Position numbers and translations under genes: made by a program
The notes under the pieces: generated by a model
Databases searched by the model: none
Told to the model about the DNA's origin: nothing
What the model saw: the letters and a program-made list of their open reading frames with translations, nothing else
In this document: piece after piece, positions 7,735-14,289 of the stretch
Layout of the letters: the number at the start of each line of letters is the position of its first letter
How positions within the stretch are numbered: position 1 is the stretch's first letter
NCBI GenBank assembly: GCA_947496185.1
Contig: CANMCD010000004.1
Location: forward strand, 1-64,000
Length of the DNA: 64,000 bases
DNA from: an uncultured Tenacibaculum sp.
GTDB taxonomy: Bacteria; Bacteroidota; Bacteroidia; Flavobacteriales; Flavobacteriaceae
Reading direction: 5' to 3'

Positions 7735-8159
7735 TAGCTCTCTTTTTTATCGAAAATATTAAAACCTAAGTCTTGCACTTCAAAAAGTGCCGTTTTACCG
7801 TTTTTCATATTTTTCACAACGTCAATGCATGTTATTGATATTGCTTGCCCTACCTTAACAGATTGCAAAGACTGTACAAGTACTGTTTGAGCTGCTACAA
7901 AAGGCTGTGCACCGTCGTTACATTTTACTAAATAGTATAATTCACCGCTTGAGTCAATCGCCTCTTTCATTCCGCAGTATATTACTCTTTTTTCTTGTCC
8001 TATGCAGTTCTGCCAGTCCTCGATAGTCATGTATTTTGAGGTTAGTGTTTGGGTTGGCTCTGCTTCTTTTAACTTAGCTACCACGTTTGTGTTAGGCATT
8101 ATAAATGTTACTTCTCCGTTTAATGGGTATAAACCCATTGGTTTTGCATTATTTTCCAT
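7734..8159 (-). CDS. Hypothetical phage protein, OB-fold-like (141 aa)
   Basis: Residues 55-130 alternate strands and turns in the way of an OB fold (KRVIYCGMKEA, LYYLVKCNDGAQPFVAAQ, KVGQAISITCIDVVKNM, KTALFEVQDLG). This suggests a single-strand DNA-binding or annealing accessory protein, but I recognise no named family. It sits directly upstream of the exonuclease with stop and start touching, so the two are translationally coupled and likely work together in recombination. Confidence 0.5.
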   Translation of the reverse strand: MENNAKPMGLYPLNGEVTFIMPNTNVVAKLKEAEPTQTLTSKYMTIEDWQNCIGQEKRVIYCGMKEAIDSSGELYYLVKCNDGAQPFVAAQTVLVQSLQSVKVGQAISITCIDVVKNMKNGKTALFEVQDLGFNIFDKKES

Positions 8160-8198
8160 ATTTTTAGGTTTTAATTATTCTTAATTTATTTTGAATTT

Positions 8199-8225
8199 CC
8201 CACGTTGTTTTTTGTGGGATTTTTT
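8199..8225 (+). terminator. Short hairpin with T-run upstream of the rightward cargo gene
   Basis: CCCAC at 8199-8203 pairs with GTGGG at 8214-8218, followed by TTTTTT at 8220-8225. It looks like a rightward terminator yet has no rightward gene before it. It may insulate the cargo gene at 8281 or act in its leader. On the other strand no T-run follows. Confidence 0.4.
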
Positions 8226-8280
8226 ATTGTGTTTATCTATTTTTAACTACGTCCTACTTTCATTTTGTTATTTTCGACCT

Positions 8281-8739
8281 ATGGACGATTCTAATAACTA
8301 TAAAAAAGATCTTTTAAAGAGGGTTGAAAAGAAAAACAAAGAGTTTTATAACTTAAACAACCTTATAACCAATCTATTTAAGCACTTAACCACAATTCTC
8401 TTAACACTTTTGGGTCTATTGATTGGATTGAAGCCTCTAAAAACTCATGACACGAAATCTGACTATTTATTTCTCCTATCGATAATTCTAATAGTATTAT
8501 GTATCCTTTTTTGTGTAGCGACTTTATATGGCGAAATATATCTCGCAAGACGAATGAATTTAAATCGTCAGCGCATACTATCAGAATACATTCTGAGCAA
8601 GGGGAAAACAAAGAATCAAGCCTATAGATCAGATAAACCAAAAGCTTTCTTTTACTTTGAAATTCTTGCTTTAGTTTTTTTAATATTGTCTTTACTTTCA
8701 TTAGTTACCTACGTTTTATATTCTAATATTCTCATTTAA
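8281..8739 (+). CDS. Small membrane protein, phage cargo (moron) candidate
   Basis: The 152-residue protein starts MDDSNNYKKDLLKRVEKKNK and has three hydrophobic segments at about residues 35-52, 63-84 and 124-147, with a short basic loop (ARRMNLNRQRILSEYILSKGK) between the second and third. The frame is open upstream to 8191, but that part overlaps a terminator-like hairpin, so the ATG at 8281 is preferred. It is the only rightward gene inside the leftward replication operon. An N-terminal charged helix followed by membrane helices recalls SLATT-type effectors, but I cannot confirm that. A lysogenic conversion or anti-phage role is speculation from position. Confidence 0.6.
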   Translation: MDDSNNYKKDLLKRVEKKNKEFYNLNNLITNLFKHLTTILLTLLGLLIGLKPLKTHDTKSDYLFLLSIILIVLCILFCVATLYGEIYLARRMNLNRQRILSEYILSKGKTKNQAYRSDKPKAFFYFEILALVFLILSLLSLVTYVLYSNILI

Positions 8740-8824
8740 CAACTAGGGCCACCTTATAAAAACCTCCCCCTTCCGTTCAATTCCCCTTTTTAAACAACTT
8801 CCAGAGGAGGCAGTCAACTAACTA

Positions 8825-9007
8825 CTATGCTTTTGGTGGATATAACCTAGATTGAAACCTTATTTTCATTTCTTGTATTCTTCTTTCTTTTTCCGTCATT
8901 TTTTTAGGCTTGCTACTTTTTTTACCCTTTAAATCTTTTAGGATCAAGTCCACTAACTTCTGTTTTTCTTCAGAAGACAACTCTTGGATTATAGGGTAAA
9001 CTGTCAT
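8825..9007 (-). CDS. Small hypothetical protein (60 aa)
   Basis: Two charged helices: EELSSEEKQ-like segment LSSEEKQKLVDLILKDL (residues 10-26) and KMTEKERRIQEMKIRFQSRL. The first segment resembles the N-terminus of small antitoxin-like proteins, but no toxin partner is adjacent. It lies at the head of the leftward group downstream of the 87-residue gene. Function unknown. Confidence 0.5.
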   Translation of the reverse strand: MTVYPIIQELSSEEKQKLVDLILKDLKGKKSSKPKKMTEKERRIQEMKIRFQSRLYPPKA

Positions 9008-9023
9008 GGAATTCCTTTGTTGA

Positions 9024-9287
9024 TTATTTTATAGTTTCTTCTATACCTGAAACCATATTTTCAACTTCACATTTTACTTCGTCCGCTGCTTCTTTAATAG
9101 TTTTAATACATTCTATAATTTTTGACTTTTTTGAATAGGTAGGAGTTGAGAGTATATAATGTATAGTTCTAGTAGAAATAATCCTTTTCACCCTTTCTTT
9201 AACTCCAAATTCGCACTTTGTCCAAACATCTAAAAGTGTTTTTCTTGCTTCTTCTAAGCTTAAATTTTCAAGTTTTTCGCTGCTCAT
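9024..9287 (-). CDS. Small hypothetical phage protein (87 aa)
   Basis: Mostly helical (LSLEEARKTLLDVWTKCEFG, IIECIKTIKEAADEVKCEV) with no recognised motif. Its start codon overlaps the stop of the upstream HTH protein by 4 bp, so the two are co-translated. Confidence 0.5.
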   Translation of the reverse strand: MSSEKLENLSLEEARKTLLDVWTKCEFGVKERVKRIISTRTIHYILSTPTYSKKSKIIECIKTIKEAADEVKCEVENMVSGIEETIK

Positions 9288-9652
9288 TTTCTTCTTACGG
9301 TTTTAGTTGTTCTTACTCTCCTTGGTACTCTCATATCTAAGTCACTATTTACAATCATTACCATGAATTGAGTAGCTAAGAAAAAGTAGGTCGTTGATAA
9401 AATTATTTTTTCGTTTTTTTTAATCTTCTCTATATATCTACTAGGGTCGCCATACTGTAAAACAAACTCTTTCGTTAGTTCGTTTGAGTTTCTTAGCTTG
9501 TTGGTTTGCTTAATTCTTGTAAGGTGTGTTTCTATCGTTCTTACGGAATTAAACAAAGTGTTTGCCGCTCCTTTCGCTCCCTCTCCCATTGCTATTAATG
9601 CAGCAACTTTAAACTGTGCTTTTGTTAGTATTAACCCTCTTTTAGATATCAT
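9284..9652 (-). CDS. LuxR-type HTH protein with a hydrophobic segment
   Basis: Residues 9-60 (LTKAQFKVAALIAMGEGAKG, then TLFNSVRTIETHLTRIKQ) fit a GerE/LuxR helix-turn-helix with the usual SVRTIETH recognition helix. A hydrophobic stretch at about 82-104 (KIILSTTYFFLATQFMVMIV) may be a membrane segment, followed by a very basic tail. There is no receiver domain. It overlaps the genes on both sides by 4 bp, typical of a tight phage early operon. It may regulate phage genes. Confidence 0.6.
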   Translation of the reverse strand: MISKRGLILTKAQFKVAALIAMGEGAKGAANTLFNSVRTIETHLTRIKQTNKLRNSNELTKEFVLQYGDPSRYIEKIKKNEKIILSTTYFFLATQFMVMIVNSDLDMRVPRRVRTTKTVRRK

Positions 9653-9933
9653 CTTCGGTACTTTTTAGATTTAATTTCTTTTGTTGCTCTTTCTAGTTCT
9701 TCCCTAGGTATCATTATAACACCCTTAATCGTCTTGGCTTTTATTAATCCTCCTTTTATGTAGCCACGTAGTGTTGAGTCACAAATTGGCAAGTCTTTTA
9801 AAGCCTGTTTTATCGTTACATATTTTGGTTTAGCTGGTTCAGTTAGCTTTTTAAATTTGCTTTCAACGGCTTCATTGATTATACTTATAAACTCTTCTTT
9901 TGTAATACCCTCTATTTGAAATATTCCTTGCAT
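9649..9933 (-). CDS. HTH_17 / excisionase-like DNA-binding protein
   Basis: From the chosen start the protein begins MQGIFQIEGITKEEFISIINEAVE, a usual N-terminus of Bacteroidota HTH_17 proteins, followed by YVTIKQALKDLPICDSTLRGYIKGGLIKAK and a MIPREELERA wing, a MerR/Xis-like fold. The frame is open to 9960, but that overlaps the upstream gene; the ATG at 9933 leaves an 11-bp gap. It may act as excisionase or regulator for the phage. Confidence 0.65.
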   Translation of the reverse strand: MQGIFQIEGITKEEFISIINEAVESKFKKLTEPAKPKYVTIKQALKDLPICDSTLRGYIKGGLIKAKTIKGVIMIPREELERATKEIKSKKYRR

Positions 9934-9944
9934 TTTTTTAAATT

Positions 9945-10553
9945 TTAAGCAGTTAAACAATTACTTTTCACAAGCTCCACACCTAATTTGTAACCCAATT
10001 CACTTAATCCGTGATGTAAAGCGGTTTTATATTCATCTAATTGATACCATTTGGTTACTGTATAATCAGCATTTGAAAACCAACCATCATATACATATTC
10101 CTCTACTTTGATAGTCAAACAAGATTCTTCTATCGCCTTATTGTGTTTAGTATTTGTAGTTATTTTGTACCTGTTCCCGTTTTCAAGGACACCAGTAAAA
10201 TTGTTAGCATTGATTGTCATTTCTTCTTTTGTTTGGTTAGTTATTGATTTTAAAAATTCATCCAATTTTTGATATTCTGTAGATATATATGATTCCGTTT
10301 CGTTTAAATACTCTTTATGTAGATAAGATTCAATAATATCAAGCTGGTCATCATTTAAAATTATTTCCTCTTCCTCTCCATAAAACTCACATTCTAATTC
10401 GCAACTATCTATCTTGAAAACTGTGTATAATGAGTGATCTAGCTCGTAATAATTAATATACGCCTCCCCGTCCTCTACAACTACATCACACGTATCTAAA
10501 AATTTTATTAAGTCTTTGTTTGAAATTGTTTGTTGTGATTCTGGGGTATTCAT
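9945..10553 (-). CDS. Acidic hypothetical phage protein (202 aa), first gene of leftward operon
   Basis: Highly acidic (Glu/Asp runs at residues 50-75, e.g. ECEFYGEEEEIILNDDQL) with a beta-rich C-terminal half (RYKITTNTKHN, LTIKVEEYVYDGWF). No family is recognised; the charge would suit DNA mimicry, but that is only a guess. It is the first gene after the leftward promoter at 10635-10642. Confidence 0.55.
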   Translation of the reverse strand: MNTPESQQTISNKDLIKFLDTCDVVVEDGEAYINYYELDHSLYTVFKIDSCELECEFYGEEEEIILNDDQLDIIESYLHKEYLNETESYISTEYQKLDEFLKSITNQTKEEMTINANNFTGVLENGNRYKITTNTKHNKAIEESCLTIKVEEYVYDGWFSNADYTVTKWYQLDEYKTALHHGLSELGYKLGVELVKSNCLTA

Positions 10554-10606
10554 CTTTGTGGGTATTAATTCGTATTTATATTCTATTGTTTGCGTAACTA
10601 TTCTAT

Positions 10607-10642
10607 TTGTTGTTACTTTGTTATGACTACGTTACAAATATA
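10607..10642 (-). promoter_or_regulatory. Leftward early promoter and repeated operator, copy A
   Basis: Read leftward, TATATTTG (10635-10642) is a perfect Bacteroidota -7 box, and a TTG lies 21 nt upstream of it. The predicted start is near 10628. Directly downstream is a 21-bp sequence (10607-10627, TTGTTGTTACTTTG plus TTATGAC) that recurs exactly at 11165-11185. This arrangement suggests a repressor-controlled early phage promoter. Confidence 0.55.
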
Positions 10643-10699
10643 CTGTACATTACTATATTAAAACAATACATTACGGTATTTTTACTATATTTTGTGTTT

Positions 10700-11047
10700 A
10701 TGGATTTTAAAGAAGCTATAGAAATAATTAATAATAAGGGTATTACCGCCTATGAACTAAATAAAGAATTAGGGCTAAATGAGGCAGGTATAAGAAGAGT
10801 TCTAACCTATAAAATCACCAACCCTCAAAGGAAGACTAAAGAATCTTTGATTGAGTATGCAAAAAAGATACAAAAAACAATACAAAACGATACAAATAAT
10901 GATTCTATAAAAAATGAATCTTCCTTAAAAGAAGAAATAATTGAATTAAGAGAATCGAATAAGAACCTTAGAGAAACAAACACCAAACTATCAAAATCCC
11001 TAGAAAACCTATCTAAAACCTTAGAAAACTTATCTAAAAAACTATAA
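10700..11047 (+). CDS. Small HTH plus coiled-coil protein (115 aa)
   Basis: Residues 1-45 (MDFKEAIEIINNKGITAYEL, NEAGIRRVLTYKIT) look like a helix-turn-helix of the Cro/XRE kind. Residues 65-115 are a coiled coil with heptad-like repeats (RESNKNLRETNTKLSKSLEN, then KTLENLSKKL). The frame is open upstream to 10607, but that part runs through the promoter region; ATG at 10700 follows an AT-rich leader. It is divergent from the leftward early operon, where a Cro-like regulator would be expected. Confidence 0.6.
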   Translation: MDFKEAIEIINNKGITAYELNKELGLNEAGIRRVLTYKITNPQRKTKESLIEYAKKIQKTIQNDTNNDSIKNESSLKEEIIELRESNKNLRETNTKLSKSLENLSKTLENLSKKL

Positions 11048-11164
11048 TCAAAACAAAATATCAAAGAACGTTTAACTATTTAGGTTACTTTAATCCAATC
11101 TTAAAACCACTTTTGTAGGTATTAATATGTATTTTACTAGCAACCTTTTGCATAACTTTAGTAA

Positions 11165-11200
11165 TTGTTGTTACTTTGTTATGACGTTGATACAAATGTA
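11165..11200 (-). promoter_or_regulatory. Repeated operator copy B with -7 box
   Basis: The 21 bp at 11165-11185 are identical to 10607-10627, and read leftward TACATTTG (11193-11200) is again a perfect -7 box at nearly the same distance. Here no leftward gene follows, only the 3' end of the 10700 gene, so it may produce antisense RNA or be purely an operator. Confidence 0.45.
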
Positions 11201-11209
11201 CCAACATTT

Positions 11210-11256
11210 TAGAACATTATAGAACTTTAAATGTTAACTTAATGTTAATTGTTCTA
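11210..11256. promoter_or_regulatory. TAGAAC hexamer cluster upstream of 11272 gene
   Basis: TAGAAC occurs at 11210 and 11220, and its complement GTTCTA at 11251. The same hexamer occurs twice just before the repressor gene (11991 and 12013). This is a possible repressor half-site. Confidence 0.3.
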
Positions 11257-11271
11257 ATTAGTACTAACCGA

Positions 11272-11748
11272 ATGGAACTAAAAGAATTTAACTTAGAAGA
11301 CGTTGAAATACTAGATAAGATACTTGAAGTGTCTTTGCTAGACCCGCAAAACGGATGTAAATACCATGATTTAAAAGATTTAATTGAGATAGATTTTGAT
11401 AAAGATCAAGAAATGGAGGAAATGTATTCCTATTATTGCTCAATAATTATAAATAACAATGTTGGTAGCTATTATTCTGATGCATACCAAGAAATAAGAT
11501 GTAATGTACACACAAAAAGACTACTAAAATTAGGAGGATTTAAATATCTGTACAAAAAGAACCTTGAAGACAGTATACTTGACGAACTGAAAAAAGAGAA
11601 TGAAACTTTAAAAAATGAAATTTTAATGAATGATTTTGAAGAACTTGAAAAGAAAAATATTTTAAAAGACAAGCTAAAAGACAAGTTAAAAACTATAGGT
11701 TTAGCGTCTAATACTATTACTAGTGTTCTTGAGATTTTCAATGACTAA
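11272..11748 (+). CDS. Hypothetical phage protein with C-terminal coiled coil (158 aa)
   Basis: Acidic N-terminal half with alternating helices (MELKEFNLEDVEILDKILEV) and a coiled-coil C-terminal third (LDELKKENETLKNEIL, DKLKDKLKTIGL). No family is recognised. The frame is open to 11242, but ATG at 11272 is better placed. Its 3' end overlaps the convergent leftward gene by 48 bp. Confidence 0.55.
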   Translation: MELKEFNLEDVEILDKILEVSLLDPQNGCKYHDLKDLIEIDFDKDQEMEEMYSYYCSIIINNNVGSYYSDAYQEIRCNVHTKRLLKLGGFKYLYKKNLEDSILDELKKENETLKNEILMNDFEELEKKNILKDKLKDKLKTIGLASNTITSVLEIFND

Positions 11749-11979
11749 TTTTTTAGCAAATATCATTTTTAAAAAACCATCAACAACAATCTTTTTATCG
11801 AATGTACTAAAGTTACATTTAAAAGAGTGTGTTAACTCTTTAAAGTTATATGTTTTATCATTATTGGAAATATACATTAAGGTTTTTTCAAGTATTTCAA
11901 TGTATTCTTTATTCTCTTGGTTCTCAAACTCTAACCTTTGTTGTTCAGTTAAGAACTCTTTAAATTCAGAAGAGGGCAT
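11701..11979 (-). CDS. Hypothetical protein (92 aa), convergent overlap
   Basis: Starts MPSSEFKEFLTEQQRLEFEN and is helical and charged, with a middle coiled-coil-like part (EYIEILEKTLMYIS). The frame is open to 12006, which would run into the repressor's leader; ATG at 11979 is preferred. It is divergent from the repressor gene and shares the TAGAAC-containing region at 11991-12018. Its 3' end overlaps the 11272 gene on the other strand. Function unknown. Confidence 0.5.
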   Translation of the reverse strand: MPSSEFKEFLTEQQRLEFENQENKEYIEILEKTLMYISNNDKTYNFKELTHSFKCNFSTFDKKIVVDGFLKMIFAKKLVIENLKNTSNSIRR

Positions 11980-11990
11980 AAATAAAAATT

Positions 11991-12018
11991 TAGAACAAAT
12001 ATACACACAATATAGAAC
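11991..12018. promoter_or_regulatory. Divergent control region with two TAGAAC sites
   Basis: Two TAGAAC hexamers (11991-11996 and 12013-12018) are 22 bp apart in the 45-bp gap between the leftward 11979 gene and the repressor. Read leftward a TATATTTG -7 box lies between them. An autoregulated operator would be expected here. Confidence 0.35.
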
Positions 12019-12024
12019 ATTTAT

Positions 12025-12732
12025 ATGAATTCTGCTGATATACTAAAAAGACTTATAGAATTTTTAAAGGAAAACCCTAATAGTTTTGCTATGAAATTAG
12101 GGTTAAAATCTAACACGCGAGTTCGACACGTATTAAATGGTCGTAATAAATTAAGTAGTAAATTTGCTAATTTAATTGTTGAAAAATTTCCAGAAATCAA
12201 TTATTCATGGTTACTAACTGGACAAGGAGACATAACAAACAGTCAAGAACCATTGCAAGAACCCAAAAACGTAGAATTTTCCAAATCTAACATATTATTA
12301 GCTCCTTTTATTAGTTATAGAGATCAAGAAGCATTTATCAAGAATTTCAACCATCAAAACCAATTTAACAACTACCCTACTGAGCCATGGATAGCAGACA
12401 AAAGTATAAGTTCAAGATATATTTGTTTTGAAATTTTTGGGGATGCAATGGAATCAGACAATGCCGAATCTATTTTACAAAACGATATTGTGTTATCTGT
12501 TGAGATAAAAAAAGAAAATTGGCAAAGGTTACCGATTAAAAAATACGACTTTGTTTTACTACACAAGAAAAAAGGTCTTTTATGCAGACGTGTAAAAAAT
12601 CAAAACATCGAAAACGGAACGTTAACAATTCATAGTTTAAATTCATTTTATAATGATGATGAAATTTTACTCAATGATGTTGTCGGAATATTTTATATAA
12701 ATCAGATAAAAAGAGTTAGGAGAAGATTATAA
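12025..12732 (+). CDS. CI-like repressor with altered S24 peptidase domain
   Basis: Residues 1-65 are an XRE helix-turn-helix (NSFAMKLGLKSNTRVRHVLN, then LSSKFANLIVEKFPEINY, WLLTGQGD). Residues 95-235 have the S24/LexA-like fold (FEIFGDAMESD, NDIVLSVEI, YDFVLLHKKKGLLC, LTIHSLNSFYND). In family members that self-cleave, the Ser of GDSM and a Lys near KR are catalytic; here they read Ala141 (GDAM) and Arg188 (CRRV). Self-cleavage therefore looks lost, so induction would need an antirepressor or another route. The gene ends 89 bp before the attachment core. Confidence 0.8.
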   Translation: MNSADILKRLIEFLKENPNSFAMKLGLKSNTRVRHVLNGRNKLSSKFANLIVEKFPEINYSWLLTGQGDITNSQEPLQEPKNVEFSKSNILLAPFISYRDQEAFIKNFNHQNQFNNYPTEPWIADKSISSRYICFEIFGDAMESDNAESILQNDIVLSVEIKKENWQRLPIKKYDFVLLHKKKGLLCRRVKNQNIENGTLTIHSLNSFYNDDEILLNDVVGIFYINQIKRVRRRL

Positions 12733-12754
12733 AAATGTATTCGTTAAAAGCTCT

Positions 12755-12777
12755 AACTTACACCTAAACTTACACCT
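12755..12777 (+). repeat. Tandem 11-bp repeats, arm-type sites of the left element
   Basis: AACTTACACCT occurs at 12755-12765 and 12767-12777, a 12-bp period. The second copy ends exactly 43 nt before the core at 12821. The second element has different tandem repeats with the same period and the same 43-nt gap at its right end (31479-31499 to 31543). This matches integrase arm-binding sites. Confidence 0.6.
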
Positions 12778-12783
12778 TAATTT

Positions 12784-12820
12784 AAAAACCCTTGTAAATC
12801 AACGTTTTACAAGGGTTTTT
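12784..12820. terminator. 15-bp hairpin terminator abutting the attachment core
   Basis: AAAAACCCTTGTAAA at 12784-12798 pairs perfectly with TTTACAAGGGTTTTT at 12806-12820. It ends in five T rightward and is preceded by five A, so it can work in both directions. It resembles the terminator next to the tmRNA gene at 31505-31541 and may be the displaced original one or one carried by the left element. Confidence 0.8.
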
Positions 12821-12833
12821 GTGGAGACGCCGA
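12821..12833. other. attL core (tmRNA 3' end copy)
   Basis: GTGGAGACGCCGA is identical to the complement of the tmRNA acceptor-stem end at 31543-31555. The match to tmRNA stops after this point, as expected for a crossover core. Confidence 0.8.
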
Positions 12834-12908
12834 TTATCCTTTAACATAATTTTCATTTGTCATCAATTCTTTATAAGTTGTTTATAAACAAGGGGTTGAT
12901 TGCTTTTT

Positions 12909-12947
12909 TTATATCTTATTAATAAGTTTTCTAATAATAAGATATAA
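12909..12947. promoter_or_regulatory. 13-bp inverted repeat upstream of integrase
   Basis: TTATATCTTATTA (12909-12921) and TAATAAGATATAA (12935-12947) are perfect inverted repeats with a 13-bp spacer, 42 bp before the integrase start. It may be an operator or an excisionase/integrase accessory site. Confidence 0.5.
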
Positions 12948-12953
12948 CATAAC

Positions 12954-12974
12954 TATCAACGCAATTATCAACGC
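12954..12974 (+). repeat. 21-bp arm-type repeat, left copy
   Basis: TATCAACGC occurs twice with a 12-bp period (joined by AAT). The whole 21-bp block is identical, in the same orientation, to 31479-31499 near the other end of the element. It lies 120 bp inside the attL core and ends 15 bp before the integrase ATG. Confidence 0.7.
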
Positions 12975-12989
12975 GAAAAAACAGAAATT

Positions 12990-14228
12990 ATGAAGCATAC
13001 ATTTTTTTTAAGAAAACCAAAGGATGATAAAGAAACCTTAATTATTTTTTCTTGCTACTTTAAAAATGAACAAAAACAATTTAAATACTCTACTCGAGAA
13101 TCAATATTATCTAAACATTGGGATAGTCAAAATTGTAGAGCTAGAAAAAAAGGTAAAGATTTAGCAATAGACCAAATTCGTGTCAATAGTGTTTTAAACA
13201 GATACTCTGATGAATTTTATGTATTTCAATCACGATGTGAAATGAGTAAGATTGAATTTACAAGTCAGTTATTAAAAGAACATTTTGACCATACTTTTGG
13301 AAACGTAACAAAAAAGACAACTACATTTTTTGAAGTTTATGATAAATTTATGCAAGAGAAAATTAAACGAAAAGAATGGAAAAAGTCTACAATCAAGAGA
13401 TATAACAACATTAAAAACTTGTTATTGGAATTTGAAATTATCAAAAGTTACAAATTGACTTTTAATAAAATCAATAATACTTTTTACACTGAGTTTATAG
13501 ATTTCTGTTATGAAGACAAAGACCATTATACTAATACTTTTAATAGAAATTTAGGTCTATTCAAAACATTTATGTTTTGGGCTTTAAAAAAAGAATACAC
13601 TTACAATAATAAGTTTATTGATTTTAAAAAACCTAAGCGAGTTTTAACAAGAGAAGAAGCTCTATCTTTTGAGGATATTAAGTTATTGTATCAGTTCAAT
13701 TGCAAACAAAATAATCTCAATAAATTAAAAGATGTGTTTCTATTCCAATGCTTAACTGGTATGCGCTATGGAGAGCTTAAAAGGATAAATAAAAGAACTA
13801 TTAATGTAAACGATTGCATTGTGTTAAAGGAAGAAAAAGATAGTTCAAAACCAACACGAGAAATACCTTTAATGTCCATATCAAAATCTATTTTAGAGAA
13901 ATATGAATATCGACTTCCATTAATTTCAAACCAAAAACAGAATGACAATATTAAAGATATTTTAAAAGAAGCTGGATTTACTCACGAAGTAGAATATACA
14001 CGAACAAAAGGAGTTGAGCAGAAAACCTTTATAAAACCATTTTATGAGCGAATTTCCACACATACAGCAAGAAGGACTTTTATTACAATTATGAGAAATA
14101 AAGGTATTCCAGATAAAACGATTATGAGTATTAGTGGACATAAGGATATTAAAACATTTAATATGTATCATCAGGTAGATAATAATGCGAAAATTAGTGC
14201 TGTAAAATCTGTATTTGAAAAATTTTAA
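12990..14228 (+). CDS. Tyrosine recombinase/integrase
   Basis: The 412-residue protein has an N-terminal arm-binding part (residues 1-95), a SAM-like core-binding domain (about 105-205; TTTFFEVYDKFMQEKIKRKE) and a catalytic domain (about 225-410). The catalytic residues are Arg259 (TGMRYGEL), His358 and Arg361 (HTARR), His384 (SGHKD) and the nucleophile Tyr393 (FNMYHQV). It should integrate and excise the element at the tmRNA 3' end. The gene reads away from attL, its start follows the arm repeats closely, and it is followed after about 60 bp by the metal operon. Confidence 0.95.
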   Translation: MKHTFFLRKPKDDKETLIIFSCYFKNEQKQFKYSTRESILSKHWDSQNCRARKKGKDLAIDQIRVNSVLNRYSDEFYVFQSRCEMSKIEFTSQLLKEHFDHTFGNVTKKTTTFFEVYDKFMQEKIKRKEWKKSTIKRYNNIKNLLLEFEIIKSYKLTFNKINNTFYTEFIDFCYEDKDHYTNTFNRNLGLFKTFMFWALKKEYTYNNKFIDFKKPKRVLTREEALSFEDIKLLYQFNCKQNNLNKLKDVFLFQCLTGMRYGELKRINKRTINVNDCIVLKEEKDSSKPTREIPLMSISKSILEKYEYRLPLISNQKQNDNIKDILKEAGFTHEVEYTRTKGVEQKTFIKPFYERISTHTARRTFITIMRNKGIPDKTIMSISGHKDIKTFNMYHQVDNNAKISAVKSVFEKF

Positions 14229-14272
14229 TTTTCAATATTAATTTAATTACTCACTAATAATTAACTAATTAC

Positions 14273-14280
14273 TATCTTTG
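14273..14280 (+). promoter_or_regulatory. Promoter -7 box of the efflux operon
   Basis: TATCTTTG matches TAnnTTTG exactly and ends 9 nt before the ATG at 14290, so the mRNA would be almost leaderless. The DUF6660 gene at 26098 has the same TATCTTTG box at a similar short distance. Confidence 0.6.
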
Positions 14281-14289
14281 TAAAACAAG

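Larger units (their letters stand above)
1..12833. mobile_element. Prophage-like element, right part only
   Basis: Phage-type replication, recombination and regulation genes fill this stretch: a DUF1376 protein, a RecE-like exonuclease, a serine recombinase, a C5-methyltransferase-like protein and a CI/S24-type repressor. Most genes are short, overlap and are read leftward. The right end is set by the 13-bp tmRNA-derived core at 12821, preceded by a strong terminator and a pair of 11-bp direct repeats. No capsid, portal, tail or lysis gene is visible, and no integrase of its own lies in the window, so the left end and the structural genes should be outside. It could also be a decayed prophage or a phage satellite. 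Confidence 0.7.

Noticed and set aside
8378-8701. Leftward 107-codon frame
   Set aside because: It lies opposite the three-helix membrane gene, whose hydrophobic pattern is the more convincing coding signal.
10825-11064. Leftward 79-codon frame opposite the small HTH gene
   Set aside because: Ser/Phe/Leu-rich shadow of the coiled-coil coding sequence on the other strand.
11723-12028. Rightward 101-codon frame
   Set aside because: It is the mirror of the leftward 11701-11979 gene, Leu/Ser-rich without features, and would run into the repressor start.
12821-12840. tRNA-like T-arm fragment, possible tRNA gene
   Set aside because: Only 13 bp match the tmRNA end; no cloverleaf surrounds it. It is an attachment core copy.
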